64,000 bases of DNA, taken from contig OZ245325.1 of the NCBI GenBank assembly GCA_965225705.1, positions 1,054,001-1,118,000 of the forward strand, written 5' to 3'. The notes beneath the pieces are model-generated. The model was not told the DNA's origin and did not search any database. It worked only from the letters and a program-made list of their open reading frames with translations. Source of the DNA: G965225705 sp965225705 (GTDB taxonomy: Bacteria > Pseudomonadota > Alphaproteobacteria > Caulobacterales > Maricaulaceae). Position numbers and translations under genes: made by a program. Of the stretch, positions 36,701-44,445 are shown one piece after another; the stretch's first letter is position 1, and each line of letters opens with the position of its first letter.

Positions 36701-37325
36701 AGAAAAGAAGAGAATAGGTAGGAACATTGATCATGGGGGTATCTGATGCCGCAATGGCTACATCTGCTCTCCACCATATCTTTTCGCTGTTGTCCGGGTG
36801 GATAATAATGTCAGACATGTTGAAAAAAAGCTTGTCCGGGACCGAGGTAAAACCTGATCGAATCCAGCTTATTGCACTGTCCCGTGTTTTACTTTGAAAG
36901 CCAAACCCAATAGGCGTTTTTTTAAACCGAGATCCATAATCCTCTGAACTTTTACTATGGACACAATGGCCTGCAAAAATAATCATACGTGGATTGATGG
37001 CGGTTCCTGTACACAGGCCAACCCTTTTGTCAGGTTGCCGGATGATCATCTGACCCACACCAGCCCATACATTATCTTTGTCATAAATATCTTCAGGCGT
37101 GTACTTATCATTCGGGACGACAGCCTGTGCGGGGGTCGTGGCCAGTATACCAGCAGAAGAACAGAGCAGAGCCAGAGAAGAAACAGAAGACCGCCAAAGA
37201 TTTTGAATCAGATTCGATTTTGATGTTGAGGGATGTTTTTTTCTTAATTTTCCGGAAGTTCGGTATGTCTTTTTTGCATATTGATTCTTATGTAGTTTGA
37301 TGGCGTGTGACTTCCCCTGTTTCAT
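33738..37325 (-). CDS. Autotransporter with a trypsin-like protease domain
   Basis: Type V secreted surface protein, 1195 residues from ATG 37325, which has GGAAAAGGGAT upstream. Order: an extended basic signal region ending near TPAQA (about 68 residues, typical of large autotransporters); an S1 protease domain with His120 (FAGHC), Asp188 (RADVAIAA) and Ser318 (GGDSGGP); a Ser/Lys-rich linker (about 440-530); a beta-helical passenger rich in glycine (about 540-800); and a C-terminal autotransporter beta-barrel (about 930-1195) ending NASVRVKF. The complete triad suggests active proteolysis outside the cell, but targets are unknown. A broken secreted-protein gene lies 69 bases upstream on the same strand. 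Confidence 0.88.
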   Translation of the reverse strand: MKQGKSHAIKLHKNQYAKKTYRTSGKLRKKHPSTSKSNLIQNLWRSSVSSLALLCSSAGILATTPAQAVVPNDKYTPEDIYDKDNVWAGVGQMIIRQPDKRVGLCTGTAINPRMIIFAGHCVHSKSSEDYGSRFKKTPIGFGFQSKTRDSAISWIRSGFTSVPDKLFFNMSDIIIHPDNSEKIWWRADVAIAASDTPMINVPTYSLLFSPLSGETHASMVGYGRTGSGTTGSSQGIDFKRRVGENMVGYMGSIDRYDKEIFDLKVKGNKDPQDLYYTDFDDPKRSKDLPGGVTGYDFNPIKGKRTALERESSTAGGDSGGPLMIDQKYGKPVVAGVLSGGSRHYVGQPSSSYGGTSFYQPLFLFANWIAENNPYKYVEWKGGDGHWTDISKWRQLIDPAYKIDDGSGKLINGIPDKDAGTTGSTPDFGTLTKAPDRSYPPAGSSSSTPSSKKSSRPGLSSVAEGKTHNNRGQISVSDLLDKQNIKTADSNSPGKQATTRLSGEKSSGLRGRAEEDSDSLPSLKATRLNTVGVARGIGSTGFSPNNTDGEPGTAFENPAQYFEVWMTRPGTVTLSGGGVEIDRLQLRNPAAEVNIAPDGDMAVLIDVVSEAGTLNIDGRLSTRELTMMRGLLSGSGTLEAQSLYVVGGGLAAGGLARTGALTTQADVMLTSASTFLYDISPLSQDSIQGIRNLSLNGRLIVNFLDGVRPKDGTSYQALSYSGEATGNFSGIFLPGIFYGDTRAENGVVTLTIRRNSYVGHLSGVTGGSTGLASGQPAQGSLAETAFALDAAHSAGADKMDPLFGELDFLTSARFGNVLQVLRPWQTLLADALVRSQSENIVSRFSDLSASAFSGVRGVHFTGFSPSNRPVHVANLDSREAFFAAAQASESSGGQKSEEEKGTSSLPESPGVGASLAQKGWGFSLGGGYIFGDAGTGVSYDREDIQSFYLMASLDKVIHDRFLVGASVDFSKGDSDIPKSVGSVDAKSYGITAYGAALLGHGFKLDAYAGLGRVKEKIRRRAFVHSKLFEVDGKSDGDRSFAGASLSYTKQWKNMLIRPALSVRHIKLKMKKYQETGSAIAQHVMKRDLKTTQLEAGIFVQGAWELQSQRFRPFGKIAVVYDTDNKRDGISAVFVGDPTQTPFFVQGNSRTRVWGDMAVGIQTALGQRSHLSFSVRHTLGRGDLDFGSLNASVRVKF

Positions 37326-37389
37326 GATTTTTATCCCTTTTCCTTTGTTAAAGGTTAACAATAGGTTAAGAGATAATATTAATCAATAA

Positions 37390-37417
37390 TTAATTAAAAA
37401 TTTAAATTTTTAATTAA
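37390..37417. repeat. 28-base perfect AT-only palindrome
   Basis: The two 14-base halves (TTAATTAAAAATTT and its complement) are perfect. It overlaps the stop of the broken gene upstream of the autotransporter and could form a weak hairpin or a protein-binding site. Confidence 0.5.
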
Positions 37418-38036
37418 AATTATGTTTTTTGTCTTCATCTTGAGTAAAAGATGATCTTTATATCTGATAGCTTTGCGATTGCTGTAGTTCACTAAAAAGC
37501 CTGTGAGTTTTAAGGCCTGATTGGTCTTGTCATCAAGCTCACCTGTTAAAGTTATGAGTGAATTATTGACCACGATGCCAGGTGCCGTATTGGTGGGGTC
37601 ATCAGTATTGATCCACATCCCGTAGAGATGATAATTCTTACCAACAACATTACCTACCCCACACCTCACGTTGATAGTGCCATTGTTTCTCACGAATCCA
37701 TTATTGTTTATATAAGACATAACAAGTCTTATGGCTGGTAAGACCTTACCTGTTTTAATGTCTGTAGGCTGGTCAATATCCCCCACACTCTTCCAGAGTG
37801 ACACTGAAACTTGTGGGGCGGTCAAAGGATCCGTATTCTCTATACTGAGTAAATTCGTGGTATCTCTTTCCTGTTGAATGGTCAAAAAAGAGATTTCCTG
37901 TTATCTTTGTTGGGTTTGTACCGAAATTACCAGCGCCCCCCTTCTCCAGTTCCGTTGATCACCGACCAATTAGGGGGAGGGTGCCCCCAAAACCCCCAAA
38001 GAAAAAAAGAAATATCATGAAGATTATGCTCTTCAT
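37394..38036 (-). pseudogene. Broken gene for a secreted protein
   Basis: An ATG at 38036 opens MKSIIFMIFLFFFGGFGG, a clear signal-type hydrophobic start, but the frame stops after about 26 residues. Coding-like sequence continues in two other frames: HPPPNWSVINGTGEGG, then AGNFGTNPTKITGNLFFD, then a 163-residue frame (TTG start, 37394-37885) with NNNGFVRNNGTINV and PGIVVNNSLITLTGELDD, which reads like beta-helical surface-protein sequence. At least three frame changes are needed. Runs of five or six G lie near two of the breaks (37940 and 37980-37995). It is AT-rich and unrecognised; either a decayed gene or, less likely, a phase-variable one. Confidence 0.5.
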
Positions 38037-38113
38037 CTTGTCTTTTATGGAATTATCTATATGTCAGAAAGCAGGACACTATACTTTTGCTTATGGGAAC
38101 GGGATAACAGATG

Positions 38114-38204
38114 GGATGGTTGGCAGAGTGGTTGAATGCGCTGGTCTCGAAAATCAGTATGGGCTTCATGTCCATCGGGGGTTCGAATCCCCCTCCATCC
38201 GCCA
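38114..38204 (+). tRNA. tRNA-Ser(CGA)
   Basis: Class II tRNA of 91 bases. Acceptor GGATGGT pairs with TCCATCC except for a T-T at position 7-66. The anticodon arm is CTGGT-CTCGAAA-ATCAG with anticodon CGA; there is a long variable arm, the T-arm GGGGG-TTCGAAT-CCCCC, and an encoded CCA end. It sits at the edge of the polysaccharide cluster. Confidence 0.93.
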
Positions 38205-38325
38205 TGACATACAAACGGATTGACCGTTCTTCAGTTTGTATCGTTTACAAAGAGCAGATTTAAGCTTAGAAATACCAACAACAGGACTCTTACGGACATC
38301 ATAAGGTCAAAAAATTTGCGAGATC

Positions 38326-39464
38326 TCACCCTGTTGTCTCAGAGAGTAATTTTTTATACAGCTCCTTATAAGACTGCGCCTGTTTTTCAGCTGTAAATAA
38401 TTCTCTGGCTCTTTTCCTGGCCTTCTCTCCCATGCTTGCTGCGATGTCCGGATTATTAAGAAGATAGTGCATGGCCTCCCGAAGTTCATGGGGGGAGCCG
38501 GGGTTAATCACAATACCCGTTTCACTGGCAATATTCACAAAAGTTGTTCCTGTCCCTATTTCGCAGGAAATCATCGGTTTTCCAACACATGCAGCCTCCA
38601 GCAATGAAAAGCCAAAGGCTTCCGATCGAAGGTGAGAGGGGAAAATAAACCCATAACACAGATGAAGGAGGGCGAGCTTATCCGCATCACTGACCAGACC
38701 CAGAAAATCAACATTATCTATCCCCAGAGATGCTGCCTGGGCTTTAAGCTCTTTTTCAATCCCATTAATGCCTGCGATCACAAGTTTAATGTTCGTCCCT
38801 GCAAGGGCATCAAGGCTATGTGCAGGCCCTTATAATATCTCATGGCCCCAATAAATAAAAAAAACGGCGCTTTGAGACGTGTTCTCCAGTAGGCCAGGCG
38901 CTCTTCATCTAAGTTTTCACAGAAGCGGGGGTCGATACCAACAGGGATAATCGAAACCTTATGGGCATAAGCCTGCAAGACATCACTGGTGACAAAATAG
39001 TTTGGAGAGGTTGAAACAATATGATCGACCGCATTTAAAAAACGGCGTTTAAGTGGCTGATATATATGAAGGAGTTTTTTTTGCTTTATAATATCAGAGT
39101 GATATGTCAAAACTGATGGTTTTTTTGGTGAACAGACCATGTGAAGCATGTCAGCAAATGGGTTGGGGAAGTGGTAGTGGATGACATCTGTCTGTTTTGC
39201 GAGCTTACTGAACTTACCAAATGCTGAGATAGAAAAGCCCGTGGAAGCCAAAAATAAATCTTGCCTGACCTGATGAACAGTATACCCATCCATGTCAAGG
39301 GGGGCGTCCGCAGGGGTGCGGCTGAGGGACAGGACAGTATTTTGTATGCCGAGTGAAGCACCCGTTTTACAAAGTGTATCAATAAAACTCTCTACACCTC
39401 CATAGCTTTCCGGCATGGCTGTTTTATAGACATGCAAAACTTTGATGTTTTTTTTTGTGCTCAT
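38326..39464 (-). pseudogene. GT4 glycosyltransferase, split by a one-base frameshift
   Basis: The N-terminal part (38778-39464) has a GT4 start, KVLHVYKTAMPESYGGVESF, and reaches FLFIGAMRYYKGLHIAL, where the frame is lost. The rest (38326-38781) continues with VIAGINGIEKELKAQAASLG and the donor-site region FPSHLRSEAFGFSLLEAACV. Reading one base later near 38811-38818 restores LDALAGTNIKLVIAGING, so a single-base deletion explains the break. The relatives are WbpZ/WbdA-like mannosyltransferases of about 380 residues. The two parts overlap as GTGA, so separate translation as two polypeptides is conceivable, but loss of function or a sequencing error is more likely. It overlaps the upstream gene by 4 bases. 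Confidence 0.85.
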
Positions 39465-40675
39465 AGATATTTTGCAACTTCTGAAAGGTTTTGAATAATC
39501 TTAAAGTTTTGTGATGTTTTCTTCATGTCATGCCCAAGGAGAAGTTTTTGCTGAATATTCGCCTTGTGTGCAGCTATCATATCGGTATCTCTGTCTCCAA
39601 CCATTATGGACATTTCCGGTGCTATATTGTGCTTTTCAATCGCTTTTTTGAACATGCCGGGATTAGGCTTTCTGTCATAAGAATCCTGTTTATATTTCCC
39701 AGTGCCGTGCTCAGCATGGAAGGGGCAAAAATAGTAATCATCAAGAAGACCAGCTAACTGACTATTCATCCACGCCATAAATTTATGAAATTCGTCTTCT
39801 GTATAATACCCCCGTCCAATGCCAGCCTGATTGGTGACGACAATAATCATATAGTCTTTTTCTTTTGCCTTTTTAAGGAGATCTGCAATGCCTTCAGTAA
39901 AAACACACTGTTCCGGTGTATGTAAGTAACCTGTATCAACATTGATAACACCATCACGGTCAAGAAAGAGGGCTTTGTTTTTAATATAGTTTTTTAATTC
40001 TTCCTGAGCTCTCTGATAACTTTCAGGAATGCCAATATCGATGAAGTAATCGTCTGAAATTATGAAATGCGCTGGTTTTAAGGGGGAGAATTGTGAAAAA
40101 AAGTCCGTTTCTATAGAGAATTTTTTATGCAGGGGAAACTCATGGAGGGAGTTTTTGGCAAGCACATAAACACCGCCATTAATATAGCCACTTCCATGGC
40201 CCTGTTTTTCTAAATATTGCTCAATTCTGTTGCCCTTAAATATAAACTGTCCGTAACGGCCAACATCGTTGACCTGACGGCCAAAAATGACCGGGGCATT
40301 AAAGGGCCTAAACTGTTCAAGTTCATCAAGATCAACATCGAATAAGGAATCTCCATTCAGGACAAGACTGTGCTCGCCTTCAAGTTTTTCCAGAGCCAGA
40401 CGTATAGCCCCCCCGGTTCCTAAGGCCTCTTCTTCAACAGAAAATGAAATTCGGATATTGGGGTATTTAGATGTAAAATGCTCTATGATGACATCGGATA
40501 AATAGCCAACAGACAGGATAAAATGATCAATCCCTTTTACGTAAAAGGTTTCTATCAGTATTTCTAAAAAGGGTTTGCCTCTTATGAGGGCCATAGGTTT
40601 GGGCACGTCATGAACTAAAGAGCGTAAACGGGTCCCTTTGCCTCCTGCCAGAATGATGGCCTCTTTTATGATCAT
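39461..40675 (-). CDS. Fused heptose-1-phosphate guanylyltransferase / heptose bisphosphate phosphatase
   Basis: 404-residue fusion of two steps of GDP-D-glycero-alpha-D-manno-heptose synthesis. Residues 1-230 are an HddC-type nucleotidyltransferase (AIILAGGKGTRLRSL, VLNGDSLFDVD). Residues 235-404 are a GmhB-type HAD phosphatase (ALFLDRDGVINVDTGYLHTP, VTNQAGIGRG, MVGDRDTDM). The GmhB zinc site is only half present: CPFH remains but the later pair of cysteines is replaced (DSYDRKPNPGM). It starts directly after the gmhA stop codon (TAAATG) and ends overlapping the glycosyltransferase start, so translation of the three genes is probably coupled. Confidence 0.88.
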   Translation of the reverse strand: MIIKEAIILAGGKGTRLRSLVHDVPKPMALIRGKPFLEILIETFYVKGIDHFILSVGYLSDVIIEHFTSKYPNIRISFSVEEEALGTGGAIRLALEKLEGEHSLVLNGDSLFDVDLDELEQFRPFNAPVIFGRQVNDVGRYGQFIFKGNRIEQYLEKQGHGSGYINGGVYVLAKNSLHEFPLHKKFSIETDFFSQFSPLKPAHFIISDDYFIDIGIPESYQRAQEELKNYIKNKALFLDRDGVINVDTGYLHTPEQCVFTEGIADLLKKAKEKDYMIIVVTNQAGIGRGYYTEDEFHKFMAWMNSQLAGLLDDYYFCPFHAEHGTGKYKQDSYDRKPNPGMFKKAIEKHNIAPEMSIMVGDRDTDMIAAHKANIQQKLLLGHDMKKTSQNFKIIQNLSEVAKYL

Positions 40676-41296
40676 TTAGGTGTGTGCCTTCTCATTCCCG
40701 AAAATCATCTCTTCAACAGCGAAGCAAATCAGGTGACCAATGATAAGGTGTCCTTCCTGAATATAGGGTGTTTCATGACTGGGAACATGTATCGTAACAT
40801 CACACAGATCAGCCATGACTTTACTCTGTGGCTTAGAGCCCGTCATACCAATGCATTTGACACCTTTACCTACAGCCTCTTCCAGACCTTTTATGATGTT
40901 GGGGGAGGTGCCGGACGTAGAATAGGCAAAAAAGACGTTCCCCTTGTTCCCAAGTGCCTGAATTTGCCGGGAGAACAGTTTTTCAAATCCATAATCATTT
41001 CCAATGGCCGTAAGGGCAGATGTATCTGTTGTCAGAGCAACAGAGGGCAGACCAGGTCTGTCAAACATAAATCTGGACACATATTCTGCGGACATATGCT
41101 GAGCATCAGCGGCACTGCCACCATTACCAGCAAAGAGTAGTTTTCCGCCACTCTGGAAGCATTGATATACCAGCTGAATAGCTGACAGGATGTTGTCCTG
41201 AATATCCTGACTTGCCAGAATATTACCCGTAACCTCATGAGATTTTTTTACACTCTCAAGAATAAGCTTTTTATCTGTTTTTATATTGGCTAACAC
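40676..41296 (-). CDS. gmhA: Phosphoheptose isomerase GmhA
   Basis: SIS-domain isomerase converting sedoheptulose 7-phosphate to D-glycero-D-manno-heptose 7-phosphate. 206 residues, normal. The core is GNGGSAADAQHMSAEYVSRF, followed by AYSTSGTSPNIIKGLE and the C-terminal HVPSHETPYIQEGHLIIGH. It uses a GTG start at 41296. It lies just downstream of a tandem duplication that copies its own first residues and the end of hddA. Together with hddA and the hddC-gmhB fusion it completes a GDP-heptose pathway. Confidence 0.95.
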   Translation of the reverse strand: MLANIKTDKKLILESVKKSHEVTGNILASQDIQDNILSAIQLVYQCFQSGGKLLFAGNGGSAADAQHMSAEYVSRFMFDRPGLPSVALTTDTSALTAIGNDYGFEKLFSRQIQALGNKGNVFFAYSTSGTSPNIIKGLEEAVGKGVKCIGMTGSKPQSKVMADLCDVTIHVPSHETPYIQEGHLIIGHLICFAVEEMIFGNEKAHT

Positions 41297-41471
41297 TGTG
41301 ATCCCTCCCTGGTTATTAATCCAGCTATCTCTGTCTGATAAAACCTGGATAACGCTTTGTCTTTTTATTTGTTTTTATATTGTCCAGCACTGTGATCCCT
41401 CCTTGGTAAAATGGCAATTACTAATCCAGCCACCTCTGTCTGATAAAACCTGAATAACGTTTTGTCTTTTT
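41271..41471. repeat. Imperfect tandem duplication of the hddA/gmhA junction
   Basis: Two copies of about 95 and 106 bases (about 41271-41366 and 41366-41471) share long stretches, such as CACTGTGATCCCTCC and CTGTCTGATAAAACCTG. On the minus strand each copy encodes the last residues of HddA (IQVLSDRGGW in the live copy, IQVLSDRDSW in the other) and then the first residues of GmhA (LANIKTDKK live, LDNIKTNKK vestigial). Copy two is longer by roughly 10 bases. Confidence 0.85.
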
Positions 41472-42451
41472 TCTGGCGGAACAAAATACATAATGAAACC
41501 GCCGCCGCCAGCCCCGGAAACTTTTGCACAAAGAGCTCCCGTTTTTTTGGCCATCTCAATGGTTTCATCAATATGGGGATTTGAAACACTGTTCGCGCTT
41601 TTCCTTTTACTTTCCCAGCTCAAATTCATATAGTCAACGAAAGCGCGAAAATCTCCACGTAAAATAGCCTCTTTCATATGAAGTGCAGAGCGTTTTAGCT
41701 GGTGCATATTTTCTAATGTCTCAGATCCTTTTTTTGTAAAATTCTTAACCTGATGATCAATAACAGCCGCACTGGATCTTGATGTGCCTGTATAATGGAG
41801 CAATATCGAGCTTTCCAGCTCACATTTAATCCAGTTGCGGATTCTCAGTGGATTGACCAGGACTTTGTTTTTTCCATAAAATTCCATAAAGTTAAATCCA
41901 CCAAACGTGGCTGAGTACTGATCCTGGCGCCCACCCTGTAACTGACAGTCTATGCGCTCAATTTCATATGCAAGATGCGCGATTTGATAGTCATCAAAAC
42001 CGATGGATAAATATTCCTCAAAGGCTTTAATGATGGAGACAACAAGTGAAGATGATGTGCCCAGTCCTGAACCGACCGGGGAGTCGCAATAGGTCACGAT
42101 TTTTAGCGGCAGAGGTTTGTTGTTATTAAACTCTTTGATCATTTTATTATAGGTTGCTTTGAGAAGCAGAAGATCGCCGTCTAAATCAAAAGGGTATTCA
42201 TCCATGCTCAAAGAAAGTGACTTCTGCTGATCACTGGCATTGAAGGCAACAAGGTTATCCTCACAGGTTTCTATCGTACAATAGGCATACCTATCAATGG
42301 TTGCGTTCAGGACATATCCCGTATGCTCGTCGCAATAAGGACTGAGATCCGTACCACCACCGGCTATGCCTAATCTTAACGGTGCTCTGGATCTCACCCG
42401 TTTTCGGGTCTTGTGTTCAGAAAAATGATTCCTCACCTTGCTTCTCTCCAC
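41375..42451 (-). CDS. hddA: D-glycero-alpha-D-manno-heptose 7-phosphate kinase HddA
   Basis: GHMP-family kinase making heptose 1,7-bisphosphate, the alpha-anomer route that leads to GDP-heptose. Motifs: LGIAGGGTDLSPYCDEHTG, PVGSGLGTSSSLVVSIIKAF and AKVSGAGGGGFIMYFV. 358 residues from the GTG at 42451; a second GTG at 42436 follows AAGCAAGG and could be the start. It overlaps the SDR gene by 19 bases. Its last codons are duplicated downstream. Confidence 0.9.
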   Translation of the reverse strand: MERSKVRNHFSEHKTRKRVRSRAPLRLGIAGGGTDLSPYCDEHTGYVLNATIDRYAYCTIETCEDNLVAFNASDQQKSLSLSMDEYPFDLDGDLLLLKATYNKMIKEFNNNKPLPLKIVTYCDSPVGSGLGTSSSLVVSIIKAFEEYLSIGFDDYQIAHLAYEIERIDCQLQGGRQDQYSATFGGFNFMEFYGKNKVLVNPLRIRNWIKCELESSILLHYTGTSRSSAAVIDHQVKNFTKKGSETLENMHQLKRSALHMKEAILRGDFRAFVDYMNLSWESKRKSANSVSNPHIDETIEMAKKTGALCAKVSGAGGGGFIMYFVPPEKRQNVIQVLSDRGGWISNCHFTKEGSQCWTI

Positions 42452-43272
42452 TTATCTATACAATTTCTGATAGATATCTCTATGGGGGTAATTTTCTTCT
42501 CAAACTCTGCCTGCAGGTTAGTCGGCAGGCCAACAACATCAGACTGGGGTCCATTTTTGTGAGGCTGTGTAAAGATAACCTCACCATTAAACCCAAAATT
42601 CCTGTTAAAAACCTGTATGATTTCACTCATACAGGTTTTTTTTCCCGATCCGGTGGTCAGTGTGTGATGTCCTTCCATCTTCAGTAAAGAGGGGAGAAAA
42701 GATGTGAGATCATCAGCATCAAGATATTCTCTCCAATCCCTTTTATGTGACCAGATTTCAAGTGAATCACCTGCTTCCAGATATTTTCTGTATATGGAAG
42801 AAATTGAGTGTCCTGAACGCATGAAATTCTCATACTGACTTATTATATTTGTGCAACGCAAATGAAGCACTGTATGAGCTTTTTTTTCCGAGATGAGGTT
42901 TTCTACATTCTGTTTTATTTTGACATATTCGTAATAGGGAGATTCTTTGTCATGATTGGCCGTATTGGAAACCGAGGCAGAAGAAATATTAAGAATTATT
43001 TCGGGGTTCAGCTGGTCAATCAAACAGGATAAATTGTTATAATAGGTGTGTTCTAACTTCAGGTCTCTGGACTCATAGCTTTTTAAACCTCCAAATGTGC
43101 CGGACGCATTGACAAAGATTTTACAGTTTGAAGACGTAAAATCCCTGATACCGTCTTTGTTATTCAAATCACAGTTTTTTGAATTCAGACGTAAAACAGA
43201 GGTAAATTTATTGAAGTATTCTGCTATGGGTACTCCTATGGCGCCGGTGGCGCCAAGAACACACACACTCAT
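42433..43272 (-). CDS. NAD(P)-dependent sugar reductase/epimerase (extended SDR)
   Basis: 279 residues. The Rossmann motif is VLGATGAIGVPIAEYF, the active site SSASVS with Y-E-Y-V-K, and the C-terminal part (IWSHKRDWREYLDADDL) resembles GDP-sugar epimerase/reductases of the Fcl/ColC kind. In this cluster it is the natural candidate for the last, 4-keto reduction step after dehydration. Family membership is clear; the substrate is inferred from the neighbours. It starts 3 bases after the PLP-fold dehydratase gene ends. Confidence 0.75.
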   Translation of the reverse strand: MSVCVLGATGAIGVPIAEYFNKFTSVLRLNSKNCDLNNKDGIRDFTSSNCKIFVNASGTFGGLKSYESRDLKLEHTYYNNLSCLIDQLNPEIILNISSASVSNTANHDKESPYYEYVKIKQNVENLISEKKAHTVLHLRCTNIISQYENFMRSGHSISSIYRKYLEAGDSLEIWSHKRDWREYLDADDLTSFLPSLLKMEGHHTLTTGSGKKTCMSEIIQVFNRNFGFNGEVIFTQPHKNGPQSDVVGLPTNLQAEFEKKITPIEISIRNCIDKWREAR

Positions 43273-43275
43273 AGT

Positions 43276-44445
43276 TTATACCTCTCTTACCAAAGATATA
43301 AAATAATCCAGTTCTTCTTTGATGGGGAACTGATGGTTTCCAATCATAACACCACATTCATGGATACGTTCTGCAGCCGGAAAATCCTCTGCACGTGCAT
43401 AGCCTGAAAACACAGGCTGTCTCAGCATATTTCCGGTGACTATGGGACGACATTCAACAGAGTTCTGGTTCAGTTTTTGTACCAGATTATCTCTGGATTG
43501 TCTGTCAGAACAAAGTAATCCAAACCCGAACCAGGAGGAGGCAGACTGATTTTCTTCCTGTTGAAGTTTGAAATCAAAGCCATGTTCTTCAAGTTTTTCC
43601 TGAAAATATCTGGCATTTTTGATACGCGCCTCAATAAAGCCATCCAGTTTTTTTAGTTGCTGTAGCCCCAGTGCTCCCTGTACCTCGGTAGGACGGAAAT
43701 TATAGCCGGGGAGGACAAAGTGAAAAAACTCATAAAAGTCATTAGAAGGTTTTTCAAAATGAGAAAAAAAGAGGTCTTTGTTATCCACATCACGAACCCA
43801 GCCATGTGCTCTCAGTGATTTCATTAATTCATATGTTAATTCATCATCTGTAACACAAATTCCCCCTTCCATTGTGGACATATGATGGGAGAAGAAAGTT
43901 GAATGTGTACCGATATGACCGTGGGTTCCTGTTTTTTTACCATGATATGTCGCCCCCATGGACTCGCAGTTATCTTCAAGAAGTATGAGGTTATACTTAT
44001 CACATAACGCTTGAATGCTCTCAAAATCACAGGGGTTTCCAAGAAGGTTAACAGCAAATATAGCACGGGTATTTGGTGTGATTTTTTGCTCTATCTGTTC
44101 CGCAGATATATTATAGGTTTGCTCTGAGACATCAACAAATACGGGCTTATACCCCAGCTGAGTTACAGGATAATAGGTCGTCGACCAGCTAACGCCTGGG
44201 ACAATAACCTCGTCTCTCTTATCCTCCTGATGGCGTGGATCGTGCCGCACAGCAGCCAGAGCCAGGAGGTTGGCGGAGCTGCCACTGTTACAAAAAACAG
44301 CATATCTGGACCCGGTCCATAGCGCATACTGACGCTCAAACTCTTTACAAATAGGGCCCATTTTATAATAGTCGTCACTTAAGACGCCCATGATTGCCTG
44401 GTATTCGTCTGCGTCCCATGATTTTGATGCGAGCGAATATTTCAA
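43276..44445 (-). CDS. PLP-dependent sugar 3-dehydratase, ColD/RfbH-like
   Basis: DegT/DnrJ/EryC1/StrS fold protein of 389 residues. Where sugar aminotransferases have the PLP-binding lysine (K-x-I-T-T-G-E-G-G), this protein reads FFSHHMSTMEGG (residues 184-195), so histidine replaces lysine. This is the mark of coenzyme-B6 3-dehydratases: ColD (GDP-4-keto-6-deoxymannose) and RfbH (CDP-sugar). Other PLP contacts remain (LLEDNCESMG). A start codon TTG at 44445 overlaps the upstream gene by 4 bases. With the neighbouring 4,6-dehydratase and GDP-sugar genes, a GDP-linked 3-deoxy sugar product is the best guess. Confidence 0.82.
   Translation of the reverse strand: MKYSLASKSWDADEYQAIMGVLSDDYYKMGPICKEFERQYALWTGSRYAVFCNSGSSANLLALAAVRHDPRHQEDKRDEVIVPGVSWSTTYYPVTQLGYKPVFVDVSEQTYNISAEQIEQKITPNTRAIFAVNLLGNPCDFESIQALCDKYNLILLEDNCESMGATYHGKKTGTHGHIGTHSTFFSHHMSTMEGGICVTDDELTYELMKSLRAHGWVRDVDNKDLFFSHFEKPSNDFYEFFHFVLPGYNFRPTEVQGALGLQQLKKLDGFIEARIKNARYFQEKLEEHGFDFKLQQEENQSASSWFGFGLLCSDRQSRDNLVQKLNQNSVECRPIVTGNMLRQPVFSGYARAEDFPAAERIHECGVMIGNHQFPIKEELDYFISLVREV

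Noticed and set aside
38778..38781. GTGA overlap read as two normal coupled genes
   Set aside because: The two products together make one GT4 protein and a one-base correction restores it, so a frameshift is the simpler reading.
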